From Cerrena zonata (Eukaryota; Basidiomycota; Agaricomycetes; Polyporales; Cerrenaceae), in contig JASBNA010000041.1 in assembly GCA_038087015.1 (NCBI GenBank), positions 1 through 64,000 of the forward strand: a stretch of DNA of 64,000 nucleotides, in the 5' to 3' direction. A program made the translations under genes and the position numbers. Shown here piece by piece: positions 12,916-25,840 of this stretch; the first letter of the stretch is position 1; the number at the start of each line of letters is the position of its first letter. The notes below the pieces were generated by a model. The model was given only the letters and a program-made list of their open reading frames with translations. It did not search any database and was not told the origin of the DNA.

Positions 12916-15090
12916 TCATCTGGTTAGTGGTGAAACAACATAGAAGGTGCGTGTGCATACGGATAAAGTGCTAGGTAAAACTGACGACTCTTGTATCAGC
13001 TGCTTAGCCTTGTCCGAGCGTGGCGTTACTTTGCACGGAACGTATTCCGGAGATCTAAAAGTATTCCTGTCAGACAATACACAACGCCACAAATAGCCAT
13101 ACGTACGAAATGACCCCCGACACCACAGATGAGAATGGATCAAACACCTTTCCATCTTCACTCATTGTGGGTTCGATATTAAACGTATGGAGAACCGATG
13201 CAATAGTGATGAACAGGGATCCCATGGCTAGATATCGACCAGGGCAGATTCTACGTATAGAAAGTCATGGTCATTTTCTGGTGTAATTGAACTGAGAGCT
13301 ACAAACCTTCTACCGAAACCGAATGCAAGGGTAAGGGGATCTCGGACAGAAGGATCTAACTTGCCATCCTTGATATACCGTTCGGGTTTGAAGACCATTG
13401 GTTCGGGATAATCATCGGGATCATGTAACATTGCCCTAAGATATCAGGTTGTGTCAGAGATAATCTCCGTAGGACAGAAGAAGTAGCAGACCAAATGTTC
13501 TAAGAGACATAACAATGGTGAGTAATTCGAACAACACTTTTCCGGAGTACTACTTACTGCAATAACAGCGGCTCCTTTTGGGATGAAAAATCCCTTGTAT
13601 TCGTCGTCCGCCGTTACACAATGAGTGACACCAAGAGGAGTTACGACCATCCAGCGCATAGCCTCCAGTATGATAGCTTGGATATAAACTAGGTCATCGT
13701 GATCTTCGAATTCCGGAAGTCTGTTTGGACCAACAACACGATCTAGTTCTTCCTGAGCCTTTCTTTGGACATCGGGGTATAACGCCATAGCAATCATGAA
13801 TGTTTGAGTTGCAGAGGAAGTCTAAGGCCAACATAATATGAGCATATGATATCCAGATACCGTGAAGATATACCGACCGTATCCGCCGCAGCTAACAGAA
13901 CCAAACGTTTGGGACGTGAGTCTATGTTTGCGAGGGATTATAATAAAGCTCACCTGCATATGCGAGACCCGTAACATTCCGGGCCAATTCGTCATCTGTG
14001 GAACTAAGAGCAACACCACCTGACTTGCGCTGTAGACGTTCGATTAACGAGGCAGTTACGGAGGGCTTCACCTTTCCCTCATTCTAAATGGCTGCCCCGT
14101 CAGAAAGGAAAGGAATCTCGTTGAAAAAAGTTAGATTGTGACAAACTATATCTTGCTGAATCTTGTCAAACGGCTTGCTCCGCATAGTCTCGACAATAGG
14201 TCGGTAGTAATCTACCGTTTTCCTGAACGGGAACCCAGGGAGCCATGCTGGTATGAATCTGAGAAACGGAAAATGTTCTACCCAAAAGGCTCCTGGGATC
14301 ATTGAGACACTAAAGCCTAATACCGCTTCCTGTGCTAGATGGACGTATTCGTCGTTTATGTCGGTAATATCCATGTCGTAGGTAATCTTCAGGATGATTG
14401 CTGTGAGTACACTAAAGCCATGGTATAAATTGTGTTCAATTTTGGAAGTGAGGTAGGTAGCACTTACTGCCGAATGTGTTGATCCAGGTTGTCGGGTGAT
14501 CTTACCAGACGTCGAAGAAAAGCGTGGCATTCATGCAACTGAATAGACTGAAATCTTGGCACTTCACGTTGGTTGAAGAATTGATGGAACTCTCGACGAT
14601 GAGCGCGCCACTTTTGAGAATACGGCATCACTCCGAGGTTCCAATCCCATGATAATCTATGACAGTGCGCCCCCAAATCCTCAGTCAGAATCATAACGAA
14701 TGCTCAGCTAGACACTTACAGTTTTAGGATGAGTGAACCTGGCCTATCTGAATATATATCCGATCGCTTCTCCAGAAGATCGAAAGTAGCTTTGGCAGAG
14801 CTCAAAATGACAGCTGGCTTCCTGGATAGCTTCAAGTACATTACGTCTCCTAAGATTAGGCTCATAAGCTACCTGTTCGATAAGCACAAGAGTCTGGACG
14901 AACCGTAAACCTTCGACCATTCTGTGAATGTCCTCCATGGTGTTGCAGAAGGTATGTCGAGGAGGTTGCCGATGATGGGATAACCTTTAGGACCAGGTGG
15001 CAAGGGCAAGGCAGGTTTAGCGGAGCGTTTTATCCATTTCAACAGAAGAAAATATGCAAGGAAGATAGCGAATATGATAGCGGGTTGCAT
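12916..15090 (-). CDS. Cytochrome P450, copy A
   Basis: This many-exon microsomal P450 of roughly 520 aa is a haem-thiolate mono-oxygenase. It starts at 15090 with a membrane anchor (IIFAIFLAYFLLLKW), then the proline-rich hinge PPGPKGYPIIGNLL. Later exons carry SWDWNLGVMPYSQKWRAHR, an I-helix AADT region near 13880, LEAMRWMVVTPLG (ExxR as EAMR) and FKPERYIKDGK. The haem loop is FGFGRR spliced to ICPGRYLA, with the axial Cys present. An AACATTTG exon end joins GGCAATG to give N-I-W-A-M-L-H-D-P. Unlike copies B and C, the stop codon after QESS is lost (TGA to TTA), so the frame adds about 20 residues and ends at 12916. The protein is otherwise intact. Substrate unknown; CYP family not assigned. 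Confidence 0.85.
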
Positions 15091-15126
15091 GTTTACCGAG
15101 TGTTTCGTTCGTCCACATCTGTATCT

Positions 15127-15215
15127 GTTTATAAACGAATAATCAATTCGAAAAATACGGCACTCTGTAACAGACGGACACCCGCGATCTCCACAACTCC
15201 AACCTTCCTGACTTC
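15127..15215 (-). promoter_or_regulatory. P450 A promoter: conserved block and TATA-like box
   Basis: On the minus strand a block reading GGTTGGAGTTGTGGAGATCG lies about 85-125 nt upstream of the ATG, with a TTATAAAC box about 40 nt upstream. The same arrangement precedes P450 B and P450 C. Regulatory function is inferred from conservation and position. Confidence 0.5.
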
Positions 15216-17369
15216 ATCATGCGATGAAGTAGCAAATTTAACCCAGATGTCTCTCATGAATGTCATAGGCATGCAAGGTGTAACGGCTGAGTTAACGTTA
15301 TCTGGTATGCAGAATTTTACTAATACAGCTTGTTCCATACAAGCAGCGTCATATCCAGGGGCCGTCAGGTGTAAGTATCCTGCCGCGAACCTCGATCCAG
15401 AGCTGGTTTCTGATGATAGAAGGAGTCTAAACTTACCTTGCTACTGCTCTGTCAGCCATGCGACTTTGCGTGTTACTAAGAGATGAGTTCTCCCTGTGAA
15501 ACCAAGCCTATGGTGCTATCCACAGGTAGCCTTATGAAATTGCTCGTCTAGAACATGTCCCAAGATAAACTTCAGAGAGAAATTCGAGTCAAGAATACAC
15601 TCACTAAGAAAAGAGCTTGGTACCAATCATAGCTCATTGTCGAATAGTGTCTAATGTAGATTTGAGTAAATTGAAGAACAATGGGTCGGTCATTCAGGAC
15701 TTACAAAGTTCAACTTCTATCTGGTACCAGTTTGACACTCCGGCCTACATACTCCCAAAATCGCTGGATTACAGTAGATAGCCTTTCTGGCCCATGTAAT
15801 CCTAATACTCAACTCGAATCTCCGAGGAAGTAACCGGGCCGGAGGTAACTCATGACGGTCCACCACATTCACCAAGGTAGAAGAGCCTCAGGGTAATAAT
15901 AATGGAGCCCACAGACACGCTGTGGTGGTGTGAGAGTAAATTTGAGCTTGTGGGACTTGGGGCTTGAAGCTTGAACCTCGATGTAGGTACCGTGTATTTT
16001 TAACATTACCGTCTCCATAGTTTCATAATGGAGGACCGACAGAACAATAATTCTCCATAACATAAAAGTTATGGCCCAGGTCGTGGGTGGGCCTGAGGAC
16101 AAAGCCCTGACTACACTGTGCGCCGTTTCTGTCCTATTTGCTGAGTTAAAGGATAAGAAGTCTCTACGTTAGGTGAAGTGAGAAATTATTTTAATAAATG
16201 CGTTAGCCTGAGTGACGCATGTTTGAGCGACGTACCTATGATGATGCACATGATTATCCCACGGTTATACACCCATCGTTGCTACAAATGACCGCCCTCG
16301 TTGATTTTGTGCACTGGTGGTGGCTGGTAGAAGCCAACAAACGAAGTTTCACTACTTGACGACCACAACTTTCTATATTTGGTAAGCATCCAAAAAGGGC
16401 AAATCCTCCGAGTCGAGCAATTTCTCAACATACAACACTGTATTTTTGACCACGTTTCACCATGATCAGCATCCGGATGTGCTGGAATAAGCCAGTAACC
16501 TTCCAAGAGCCCAAGCTTTCAATATTAATAAAATAACGATTGGAACCCCCGATATCCAACCCCCCTCCCGAATAGAACTGCCATCATCTTATGTACTCAC
16601 CACCCTTCACCAGCACCTGCTCCGGATATCTCGGGAGCTCCTCCGCCAACCTCTTTCACAACAACCTTCCAATCCAAAAAACTGACAGCATCCAAAAGAC
16701 GAACATTCTCTCTTCACTTTCGAACATCACAGCTGACATACCGGACATCTAGACTCTTCGAGACCGAGACATCCCGGAGCGTAAATGCCGAATATCACAC
16801 ATTGACAGTAATCGCCGTTGAAGAGATGTCCATCGGTCGAGATGAGTGGATAAAGAAGCACCGATGTGAACATCGGGATCACTTACGTTGATAGCTGTAA
16901 ATCCAAGATATTCACACTCACAATCAGCAATCGACAAAGGTCATGCATCCGTGGTTGGCGGACTGGGAATACATGAGCCGTAGTACGTATACGTATCGAC
17001 TTACTGAAGTTTATTTCCTAAACGTGAACGAGGCCACAAGTCCAGTAATCTATAGTACATTTGAAACAACATGATAACCGTTTGAGAGTGGGGGCGGACA
17101 CTTCTATGCACGTAGAGCCAGACGAAGAGCCAGAGAACAACAGGGAAAGCGAGACTGCGATGCGAAAACAATGATACAGACGAAAACAGATTGCAAGTGG
17201 AAGAGACAAATGAATGTGAGAGTTGTGCGAGAGCGCAAGAACTGGTATGCTTGGGTATGAAGAACTGTCCGATAAGGGGGGATATACTTTTGAGGGTGGG
17301 TGACGCAGAGGAGAGATTCAATTCGAGATGTCAAGAAGTCGAGAGTCAAGAGCCAGCTCAATTCAGCGA
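15216..17369. other. Intergenic with homologous relic (to about 16.0 kb)
   Basis: About 15216-16060 aligns in inverted orientation with 42890-43720, for example CAGCTCTGGATCGAGGTTC in both and a GTACCTACATCGAGGTTCAA-like block. Translations contain many stops in both copies, so I see no live gene. 16060-17369 has only short frames without recognisable content and serves as 3' flank of the membrane protein gene. Confidence 0.5.
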
Positions 17370-19042
17370 TTAGTACTCGTTGTGCGGTTTCTTGAACTCG
17401 TCACTAATCGCTTGAGCCTCAGGATCGAAGCTATCTGGCGTGATCATCTTCCCCGACGCATCGTACTGAATAAAGGACTGATCTGAAGGGTCTCCTTCGG
17501 ATACGGCAGCGAAAGTCTCCATCTACACGGACAATGACGTCAGCAAAACATTCAAGTAGGGGACGCCATCGCCCAACGCACCTGGACATGTACACCGTCG
17601 AGTTTCTTGTCCGACAGGGAAATGTTAGGGGCTGTCATTCCCCCGCGACGGCTGAACGCGAGAGTGGAGTGTCCCGTCGACCTGCGATTAAACGACATCA
17701 ATACCTGAGCTAGAAGCATATGCCAACGACGTACGAAAATACTTCTGCACCCGGAGAAGTGTAGTTGGTCAGACGTCGTACAGCCCTGCACGCTACAGTC
17801 TAGCGCAAAATAATCAGTCAGAATAACGTGCAGAGGTCAGGAAAAGAAACTTACGGTGGAAGCGATGGCAGCGGGTACGTTGGCGACAATCGACATCACC
17901 GGGTTCAAGTTCGCCAGCATGAATACCTACAAGGACGGGATGTTAATGCCTCCGAAGGCTCTCGATGAAAATTTCTTACGGTGGCAATCAAGTTGGCCAA
18001 GAAGGCAATAATGAAGTAAATCAGCCCATCACCGAAAATAAGGGTCATCAGCCTCGACCGCTTGGCATTCTTCGTAGGAGTTGCGAGTTTGTATGCGGTC
18101 AGCAAAAGTACGATGAAGTCGAAAGCCATCGAGTAGATGAAGCTCGCAGCCAGGATCTTGTTATCGGTGTTGGTAATGACACACGTCCCGTTCATCCACT
18201 CTGCCTTGAGTAGGATACCTACAGGGAGATTGAGTAACCCTAACGATATGGAAAGGGGAATAAACTTACCATGAAGGAGAAGTGACCAGTGTCCCATGAT
18301 GATCATCACGAGAAGGACAACAATATATCTGGACTGCGACCACACGGCCATGCTGTACCATTTGGTGAGATCACTTGCAGAGCAATTAGAAGCCAAGACC
18401 TACGTTCGGAGGGACAAATTGATACTAGCAAGACCAATCGCCGCGTTACCAAAGACCTAGCGAGAGGTGAGTCTTGCCATATGCATCCGAAACGAGCGGA
18501 CATACCTGATTGTATGTATACAGCGCCTGGCAGTCTACCGGTCTAGAATGAGAGAATGAGTTGCTTGACCCACCAGCACAGCAAATCAGGAACAACATAC
18601 ACCGTAACATTCAGGGCAATAGCACTGGGGATCCGATCAATCACCAGACCCTTCTTGAACAAAAGCGGCAACTTACATGCCAATGAGCGCAAACAGCAAG
18701 AAGTATCGATTTGCAAAGTAAAAGATCTACAGCACGCTGAGTTGAGTAGTAATGAGGGCGGGATGAGGGAGCGTACCATGGGCCAACGGAATCTCTTTTT
18801 GCGAGTCACGAAATCCCAGTCAAAGTCAAGGGACATGACAAACTCCCAACTACAAAGTTGTTAGCCCGCCCGCCACAACTAATACACCACAGAACTACAC
18901 GTACATGTACAGACCCAGGAGGGCGTGCATCAGCCTATCAAACGCCTCTGTGGATATGTTCAGGGCCGACCATCCACACGAAGCAACAGAGACACTCACC
19001 TCCATCTTTTGCGATTTCTTCTGGTGACTGCCAGTTGACCAT
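17370..19042 (-). CDS. Multispanning membrane protein, paralogue A
   Basis: This gene of about ten exons encodes a fungal multispanning membrane protein of unknown function. It starts at 19042 (MVNWQSPEEIAKDG), followed by AFDRLMHALLGLYIWEF, SLDFDWDFVTRKKRFRWPM and IFYFANRYFLLFALIGM. Further segments are CQALYTYNQ, VFGNAAIGLASINLSLRT, YIVVLLVMIIMGHWSLLLHG, KILAASFIYSMAFDFIVLL and GLIYFIIAFLANLIATVFML. I count about seven hydrophobic segments. A conserved loop CVITNTDNK lies between two of them. The hydrophilic tail (GGMTAPNISLSDKKLDGVHV ... KKPHNEY) ends at 17370. Two paralogues lie at 24146 and 27063 on the opposite strand. The topology resembles a receptor or transporter, but nothing seen assigns a ligand. 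Confidence 0.75.
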
Positions 19043-22000
19043 GGTGCAGACGTTGTTGTGTCAATTGCGGGGGAAGCGTTTCGTGGGCGGGGCGCGGTGG
19101 CGGGGAAAGGGAGAGGCGCGAATGTCGAGGGATGAAAGAAAGCGGATTATATAGGACAAGACATGGAAGGGATGAAGGAAAGGACTGCAGCTGTCGCACC
19201 GATCGCGAACATGCTCGCCGGGAATAGACCCCCCCACTTTTTGACAGCAACCTTCCAGAATCCGAAGTTCATTTTACAAGTCAGCGTTTCCCGTTCAGGC
19301 AGTAGCAGACCCATCATTCGTACGCGAACGAGGGAAAACACCATCGGAAAATTCATCTGCCGCCAAGACGACGTGGGCCCAGCAACTACGAAAGGACTTT
19401 ATATTCAGTGATCTTGCCCTGTTTGGTATCATGAAGGACAAGAATATGTTGCGGAGAGAGTGCGTATGTTTCCCCAGACAGCGAAGATGCACAAATGAGA
19501 GCATGCCTGGCGCCATGCATTTCCGGCGGGATCGTGGCATTTGCCTCGAGTATATGCGCGTCCATACACTAAAAACATCAATTCGATAACGCCAAGCTCG
19601 GCTCGAGAATGGAGTGAATGGACGGGGATCATACTCCAAGGTTCTAAGTTACGGACGTCTGGTCAGAATAGTTCCCCATAGAATGAAGTAGTGGCGGTTG
19701 AGAATCTCGTTCCTTTCGTTGCACAAGAGAAGGAACGAGGAGGATCTAAGAGTTGAAATTCGAGTAGTGTACATGCTGTCACCGTGACGGTCCAAACTCA
19801 CCAAACAAGTGACGCGCTCTTTGAGACATCGATCACTCGGAGTTACTCGAACTCTCATTTGATAGAGTTCTCCATTTATCTATGGTTTCTTGCTGCATGG
19901 TTTCATTGCGTCTTTCCTCACAAGCTTTAAAGTTCTGTATATGTTAAATGAAAGATTATACAAGTCCGCAGACCGGAGGGGGTCAATCAAAACTCGTTAA
20001 ACAAGTATGCCGGCCATCGGGGATGGATAGATTACCTCCAACCCCTGGTTAGGGGTAGCTAAGAATCGTGCTACTGTATCCTCTAGACGTCAAGCAGAGT
20101 TGTGGAGGTCAATGATATTTACAAAATCCTCCAGCTCTATCTCTGAGAGCTCCTTCAGATACAAGGTACTTACACTTACATAATATTGAGTCCTCGCCCC
20201 TAACCTTAATCAACTCAGACACATGCCATACGGTCACGGTCACAACTCTTAAGAGGGGCCGCAGCTCCGGATTTTCTCACAACCCCATCTAATGAACTGC
20301 ATCCGCATGTTCCCACGGTCTAATAAAGGCAAATCTCTCAACTCTACACATGCATCATCACCATGACCTTTTTCATTATTTCACCTTTCCCTGACCTACC
20401 AGGCACTTCCAAAAGTGTTTTATTCTCGCGAATCTCTCACCAAATATCATCTACTGCACTAGAAGACCGAACGCTCTTGTTTCCCGCAAAAGGGTCCGAC
20501 GTCGCTCGTTGATGCCCGCTTTACCAGAGTGACAGCTCAGATTGACTCGAGGATGTCCTTATCAATATCTTCTTCAAACCTCGCCGGGTTTAGAGGTCGT
20601 TAATGCCTCTCCAAACGTGTGTCATCATAGACTTCGTAACCTAGAACGGTCGACTCTGTCGGAAATACCTCGAAGAAATTCATTTCATACATGACGCTTC
20701 GGAAATCCTTGTTGTACGCATCTGGGCGAATCTAGTCTGTAGAAAAGAAACCGTTCCCTTGCTAGCTTTATTCGCCGGCGTAGGTCTCTTCTCCGAGATA
20801 GGAAGCTCTCAAGTGCGTAGCGGACGCACAGTCTTGGAACAGGACATCGACATCTGCTCCGACGAGCTCCCTCCTCGTGCACTAAAGTCTTATCTCGAGG
20901 AGTCGAGGAGCATCTCATCGCTCTGATATCACTTAGGGTCGTCTTGATGCCTCCCTCATGTGACACTCGAAATTTGTGCTTTGAACGCTTCTGGATTGCC
21001 TATACGAGCGACTAGTTGAAAGCTTCGTACAACTTGTGGAGAGGCTTTTTACCAATAGCTTCTATTGACAGCTGATTACAGAAACTTAGCTCGCTCCCAA
21101 AATAAGCGGGTTGCAGTTGTGGTGTCTAATTGCCGCTTTAAGACACCCACGTATTTTGTGTTGCGCTCTGGAAAGCCTCGATACCTCGTCTAAGCTAGCT
21201 CGGCCTTGTAGATAACTAAATACTTGTCTGCTGTTCAAAGCACGAGCGAAGGAGGTTCTTACTGCTCAAAGGCTCAAAGGCAAGTGAGGTCACGATCGCA
21301 TCATACAAGTGTGACTTCTGGCGGAACGAGCTAGGATTCTGCAAACGGCTGGAAAGCTCTCCGACGATTGACTCCATAGGACGATATGATCTCGCGAAGT
21401 ACCTGTGTACGAAGAACTAGAGTGTTTTAGTTTTCGAAACAACACGCAAACCTTACGAGCAATATCTCTTCTTCTGATAACAGTTGTATTCTAGTATCTT
21501 CATGCACCCCGTTTCAAATTTGGACTTCGTGTTCTAGGGGTCAATTACACTGTGGCCATTTGAATTTCCTATCCGAGCGACTAGCCAAAAACGTCGTGTT
21601 ACTGGTGAAGAGGCTCGTCCCTAATCTTCAGATTTCACATTCCCCGCTTGTATCAATCCAAGCACCTGATCCAAGTCTGATCCTTCGAATGTTAGGTCGG
21701 GTATCTTCTCTCTAATGACCTTTGCGGTGCCTCCGGACTACTCGTCTTGTCTCGAACTTGATCACGAGCCGTAGGATCATGGAGTGGTATTGTTCGAGCT
21801 TCATAACTTTATCTGCCAATTGGTGGTGTTATTTACCTTCGTCTGTCTAGCTCGTACAGTGTGTACATCTTGTCACGACGAAATTCTGATCTCCACTAAA
21901 CGAATTTCTCAAAAGGTTCAAATTCTATGCATCAAACGCTCTGTATTCTTCTGCGAAACCTTACCCCAAGGAGTTGACGAAGATCGTCTCTGATAAAGCT

Positions 22001-24145
22001 TTGATAGCACTTTATTCCAGTGTCTCTGTGTGTCCCGTGTCAAGCCTGGAACTCGTGCGCTCGGTGTTGTGGGGTCAATCAAACTCAAACCAGACGGAAC
22101 TCTTTCAGCGGGTATTGAGTGAGGTATGGAGGCCCTTTTACGGTATGTCCTCTTTCAACCGTGACATTCTCGCATGTCAATTTGTTGGAGTGTCTAAAGC
22201 TTTTTTGATAGAATGATGGTTTGAAATCTTCCGAAAGCTTGCCGATGTCCTACAACCTTCGTCCTCAAGAGACCCACATTTGCCGACAAGTAGAAACCGC
22301 TACACACTTCTCCGCCTCACCGTTCTCAGCTATCGTTTAGCCTCTCCCAAGTCTCCCTTTCACAGGGCCGTGTGCACAACGGTACCGTAGATCGAAGTCT
22401 ATGAAGATTTAGATTCACATAGCCTCGTACGTCGCACCAGCTTCTAAAACTTTCGCTCGCCCATGCGCCACTAGTTCTCGACCTTGACAGCAAACGTCGT
22501 AATAAAGTCTCAGCAAAGTCTCAAGATCATCGCAAGTCCGATAGAGGTCAATTGCTTGCTATTCTGGGTATGGGCATATGCTTCAGTGACCTTTGGCGCC
22601 TCTAGGTTGACTGAGACGATCTTCACTGCGTTCACCACCGTCCACCAACCCACCAGAAGGTTTTGTAGAACTTCGAGCTCTACAAGCTATAATTAGTGTG
22701 TAATTCTTCACACCACTTATCCTTAAACGTCGAACGTTTTGAATCAGAACGTATTTCTTTCCTATGTAGTCGCGTGGTTATGGATGCCCCAGGACTCGTT
22801 TGGACGTTGTCGGTCAGCTCGGGATAACCACATGTACCTTCAGGGTTTAGTGCTTCATTTCCGAATCTAACATTCGTATGAACAGGGCTCAGCTACTCGA
22901 ATCCACAATGCCGAGCAATGTACCTCAGCTTGTGGATCTCATTTGCATTTGCATCATCGCGTAACTAACCAATGACTTGCTTTTGCCTAACACGTCCGGA
23001 AGTTGGCGAAGCTAGCTAGGCACCGCATGTCGAAATTGCTCCTCATTACCCTCACCGACTCCATAATTTCAAACACGATACTTCTCTATTCTGTCTTTGC
23101 AAATAACTCGATCTCCCCAGGAACAAGCATTTCTCTCACTGGTCGTTCCTTGGTGCCTCTCTGATATGGACCGCGGGTGTATTATATCCCATCTTCTTAT
23201 TCAGGACGTTGGTTGCCTTCTTGAAAGTCTCTGCAGACGTCGACCTGTCGTCTTCTTTCGGTTCTTTTCTCATTAAACATAAACTTTTGACGACAACCGA
23301 ACATGGCGAAGACATATCGCTCGGTTTCAGTGGAATTTGTATGACATTCCATCGACATTTAGGACACCTGTGTCATTTCATATCCTTCTGGCTTAGATCT
23401 CACGATCGGAAAGTTCCATGTGGCGTCGACAAATTGAGATAGGACATTGAGCAACTCGAATTTGCAACTCACTTTGCCAACATGCAGAGCTGCTTGGGTT
23501 TATCTCAATGTAATTCGAGGGTACTGCCGATTTTGGGATCCTACGTGCTTGCTTGTATTTGTTACCTACGGTCGCTCTTGTCCCGTACATTTCTCTCCTT
23601 TCATGAAAAATCTTCTCACTGTATTGTCTTTTAGGTTATGATGCCTTTTGCGTAAATGCTCCAGTCCATAATCAATACATACTTGGTGCTCACCATGACA
23701 CCCAGATAAAGTGATTTGCGGCTATCCCGGCTTTTGATCTTCTGGGTGATACTTTTGAACAGGTTTCCGAGGCGGAAGGAGTTACGCTGCGCTCATCTTG
23801 AATCACTTGCTGATAAACTACAAGTCGTCTCCCACCATCAACCTTATGTTTTGCCTTCTTGGAATAGCCACGGTTTCTATACGGCGGTATCTCCATCATT
23901 ATGACCCGTATTCTATGCAGCGTCTCTCCCACAGAAGCCTCTCGCCCTTGATATTTTTCTGCCTTGCAACCGCTCGTTGATGGCGTTAGAATCCACAACA
24001 AGCTCCTGATGAGTCAACATCTTAGAGTACTCTATTAAATACTGGGAGATCGATGTGCACCGTAACTCCATGCCCCGGTTGTGCGTTTTCTTCCCTTCGT
24101 TTAGAAACTTCAAGTCCACAAAGTGACCCTCCTGGAACCGACCGT
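19043..24145. other. Five-kilobase gene-poor degenerate region
   Basis: I found no intact gene here. Frames are short on both strands. Minus-strand translations show scattered runs of 30-60 residues interrupted by stops, as expected of decayed coding or mobile-element sequence. A diverged repeat of about 50 nt occurs at 20999-21048 and again at 21571-21618 (CGAGCGACTAG, then a GAGAGGCT or GAAGAGGCT end), 571 nt apart. I could not identify reverse transcriptase, integrase or transposase motifs, nor clear LTRs or terminal inverted repeats. Confidence 0.45.
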
Positions 24146-25840
24146 ATGGTTGATTGGACTTCCCCACATGCCTTGGATATTCAAGCTGGTACGGCATGCG
24201 TACCTATACGACATTGTGTATTTAACTCACATTATCCATTTTTCAGATGCATTCCAAAAACTGAACCATGCGCTTGCCGGTTTATACTTGTAAGTATCGT
24301 CATTTTATCGTTGAATGGAGACACAAACAATCGATGTTTCAATTAGCTGGGAGCTCCTGACCTCGCTTGACTTCGATTGGGCTTTCCTATCTGGCAAGAA
24401 AAAATTACATTGGCCCATGGTAAGTTGCAACGTTTCCTCCACTCAGAGATTCTCGTAATTAATCTGGATATGTCAGATCCCTTACTTCCTCAATCGCTAT
24501 CTTCTTCTCTTTGCGCTTATTGGAATGTGAGTACGAGTTTCATGCTTGTGATATCCCCGGCCGCGTTAACCCCTATATTCGGAGGTAGTTTGATCGCATT
24601 GGACACAACACAGTATGTTTCCCGATATCTTTCCTCCTTATGGTTAGTTCTGACTTACAAGGTTCTTAGGGAGATCAATTGCCAATCGCTATACATATTC
24701 AACCAGGTAATTGAATGCGCCACAATATGAAATTGTCACTACATACTTATCAACATCTTCCGTTCTTAGTTGGCAGGAAACGCCGCGGTCGGGTTGGCAA
24801 GTATCAACTTAGCGCTACGCACGTATGTTCTATTTGTGTTCCAGATGCTGTCATGTCATGTCTAACGCACACCGCCCCGGAGATAGGATGGCGCTGTGGG
24901 GGCATAGTCTATACATCGTCGTTCCCCTGGTATTGGTAATCCTTGGACATTGGACCCTCATATTGCAAGGTAACGGGATCCTTGTATTTGCATTCACTGT
25001 GACGCACTGACATGATAATACGACTACCATCTAGGAGTACTCCTTAAGGCTGCCTGGGTCGATGGCACGGGATGTGTTATTACACATACGAACAATACCA
25101 TACTAGCTGCGACCTTTATATATTCGATGTGCTTGGACTTGGTTGTCTTACTTCTGTCTGGAAGTAAACTCATACGACATAGAACCAACTCTCAACTCAC
25201 AACCTTATTATTCAAGGACGGCTTGATTTACTTCATCGTTGCGTATGTTGGTCTATCTCAATATCGAATTCGTACCTGCTCATATGTCTTCTCAATATAG
25301 CTTTGTTTCCAATCTCATCGCTACGATTTTTATGTGCCTTAACCTAAGCTCTATCATGAGTGTAATATTCAACGTACCGGCCGCCATCGCATCCACAGTA
25401 ATATCCTAACACTCACACACTCATCATGACCTAGTGCTAATATTTCCCGAAGATTGTCGCCTGTCGTGCTGTCCGCCGACTCTCAAATTGGGCTAGCACT
25501 GGGGTCCACGTATAGTCAGTCAACATTATGTATTCGCTTTCCGGCTTTATCTTACTCATTTTATTTTAAAGCTCTGGGTCTCGTTCCGCGCCGTACATTC
25601 GCTCAAATAGGGGTCCAACAATTACTACTACTAGATCGAAACCTGATAATCTCGAGCACGGTGTACACATCCAGGTGAGTGCAGGATGGACGTTTATGTG
25701 TCAACTCTTCTAAAAAAACTATGTTCTAGATGGAAACTGTCACCGAAATGGTATCAGACTTGACACCTCGCGGGTATGAAGATAGTGCTGTTGAGTCCGA
25801 TTTCAAGGATTACGTAGAGCACAAATCGGTACCCTTGTAA
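24146..25840 (+). CDS. Multispanning membrane protein, paralogue B
   Basis: This is a paralogue of the gene at 17370-19042 with the same exon pattern. The start is ATG 24146 (MVDWTSPHALDIQA), spliced to DAFQKLNHALAGLYFWELL and LDFDWAFLSGKKKLHWPM. Later segments are IPYFLNRYLLLFALIGM, CQSLYIFNQ, LAGNAAVGLASINLALRT, SLYIVVPLVLVILGHWTLIL, the loop CVITHTNNTILAATFIYSM, and FKDGLIYFIVAFVSNLIAT. The tail carries RAVRRLSNWASTGVHV and an Arg/Ser-rich segment, and ends DYVEHKSVPL at 25840. No frameshift is needed. Membrane location is inferred from hydrophobic segments; function is unknown. Confidence 0.75.

Larger units (their letters stand above)
11541..16060. repeat. Left arm of a large diverged inverted duplication
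   Basis: This arm holds MYND gene A (+), P450 A (-) and a non-coding upstream relic. It matches 42890-47479 in inverted order and orientation. Homology is obvious in both genes and continues through the P450 promoter into shared non-coding sequence to about 16.0 kb, with many substitutions and small indels. The inner boundary is approximate. Confidence 0.85.

Noticed and set aside
20685..20966. 93-codon minus-strand frame with Arg-rich sequence
   Set aside because: No recognisable motif, surrounded by stop-rich homologous-looking sequence; treated as part of the decayed region.
19043..24145. Copia or Gypsy retrotransposon
   Set aside because: I looked for reverse transcriptase, integrase and LTR signatures on both strands and found none that could be defended.
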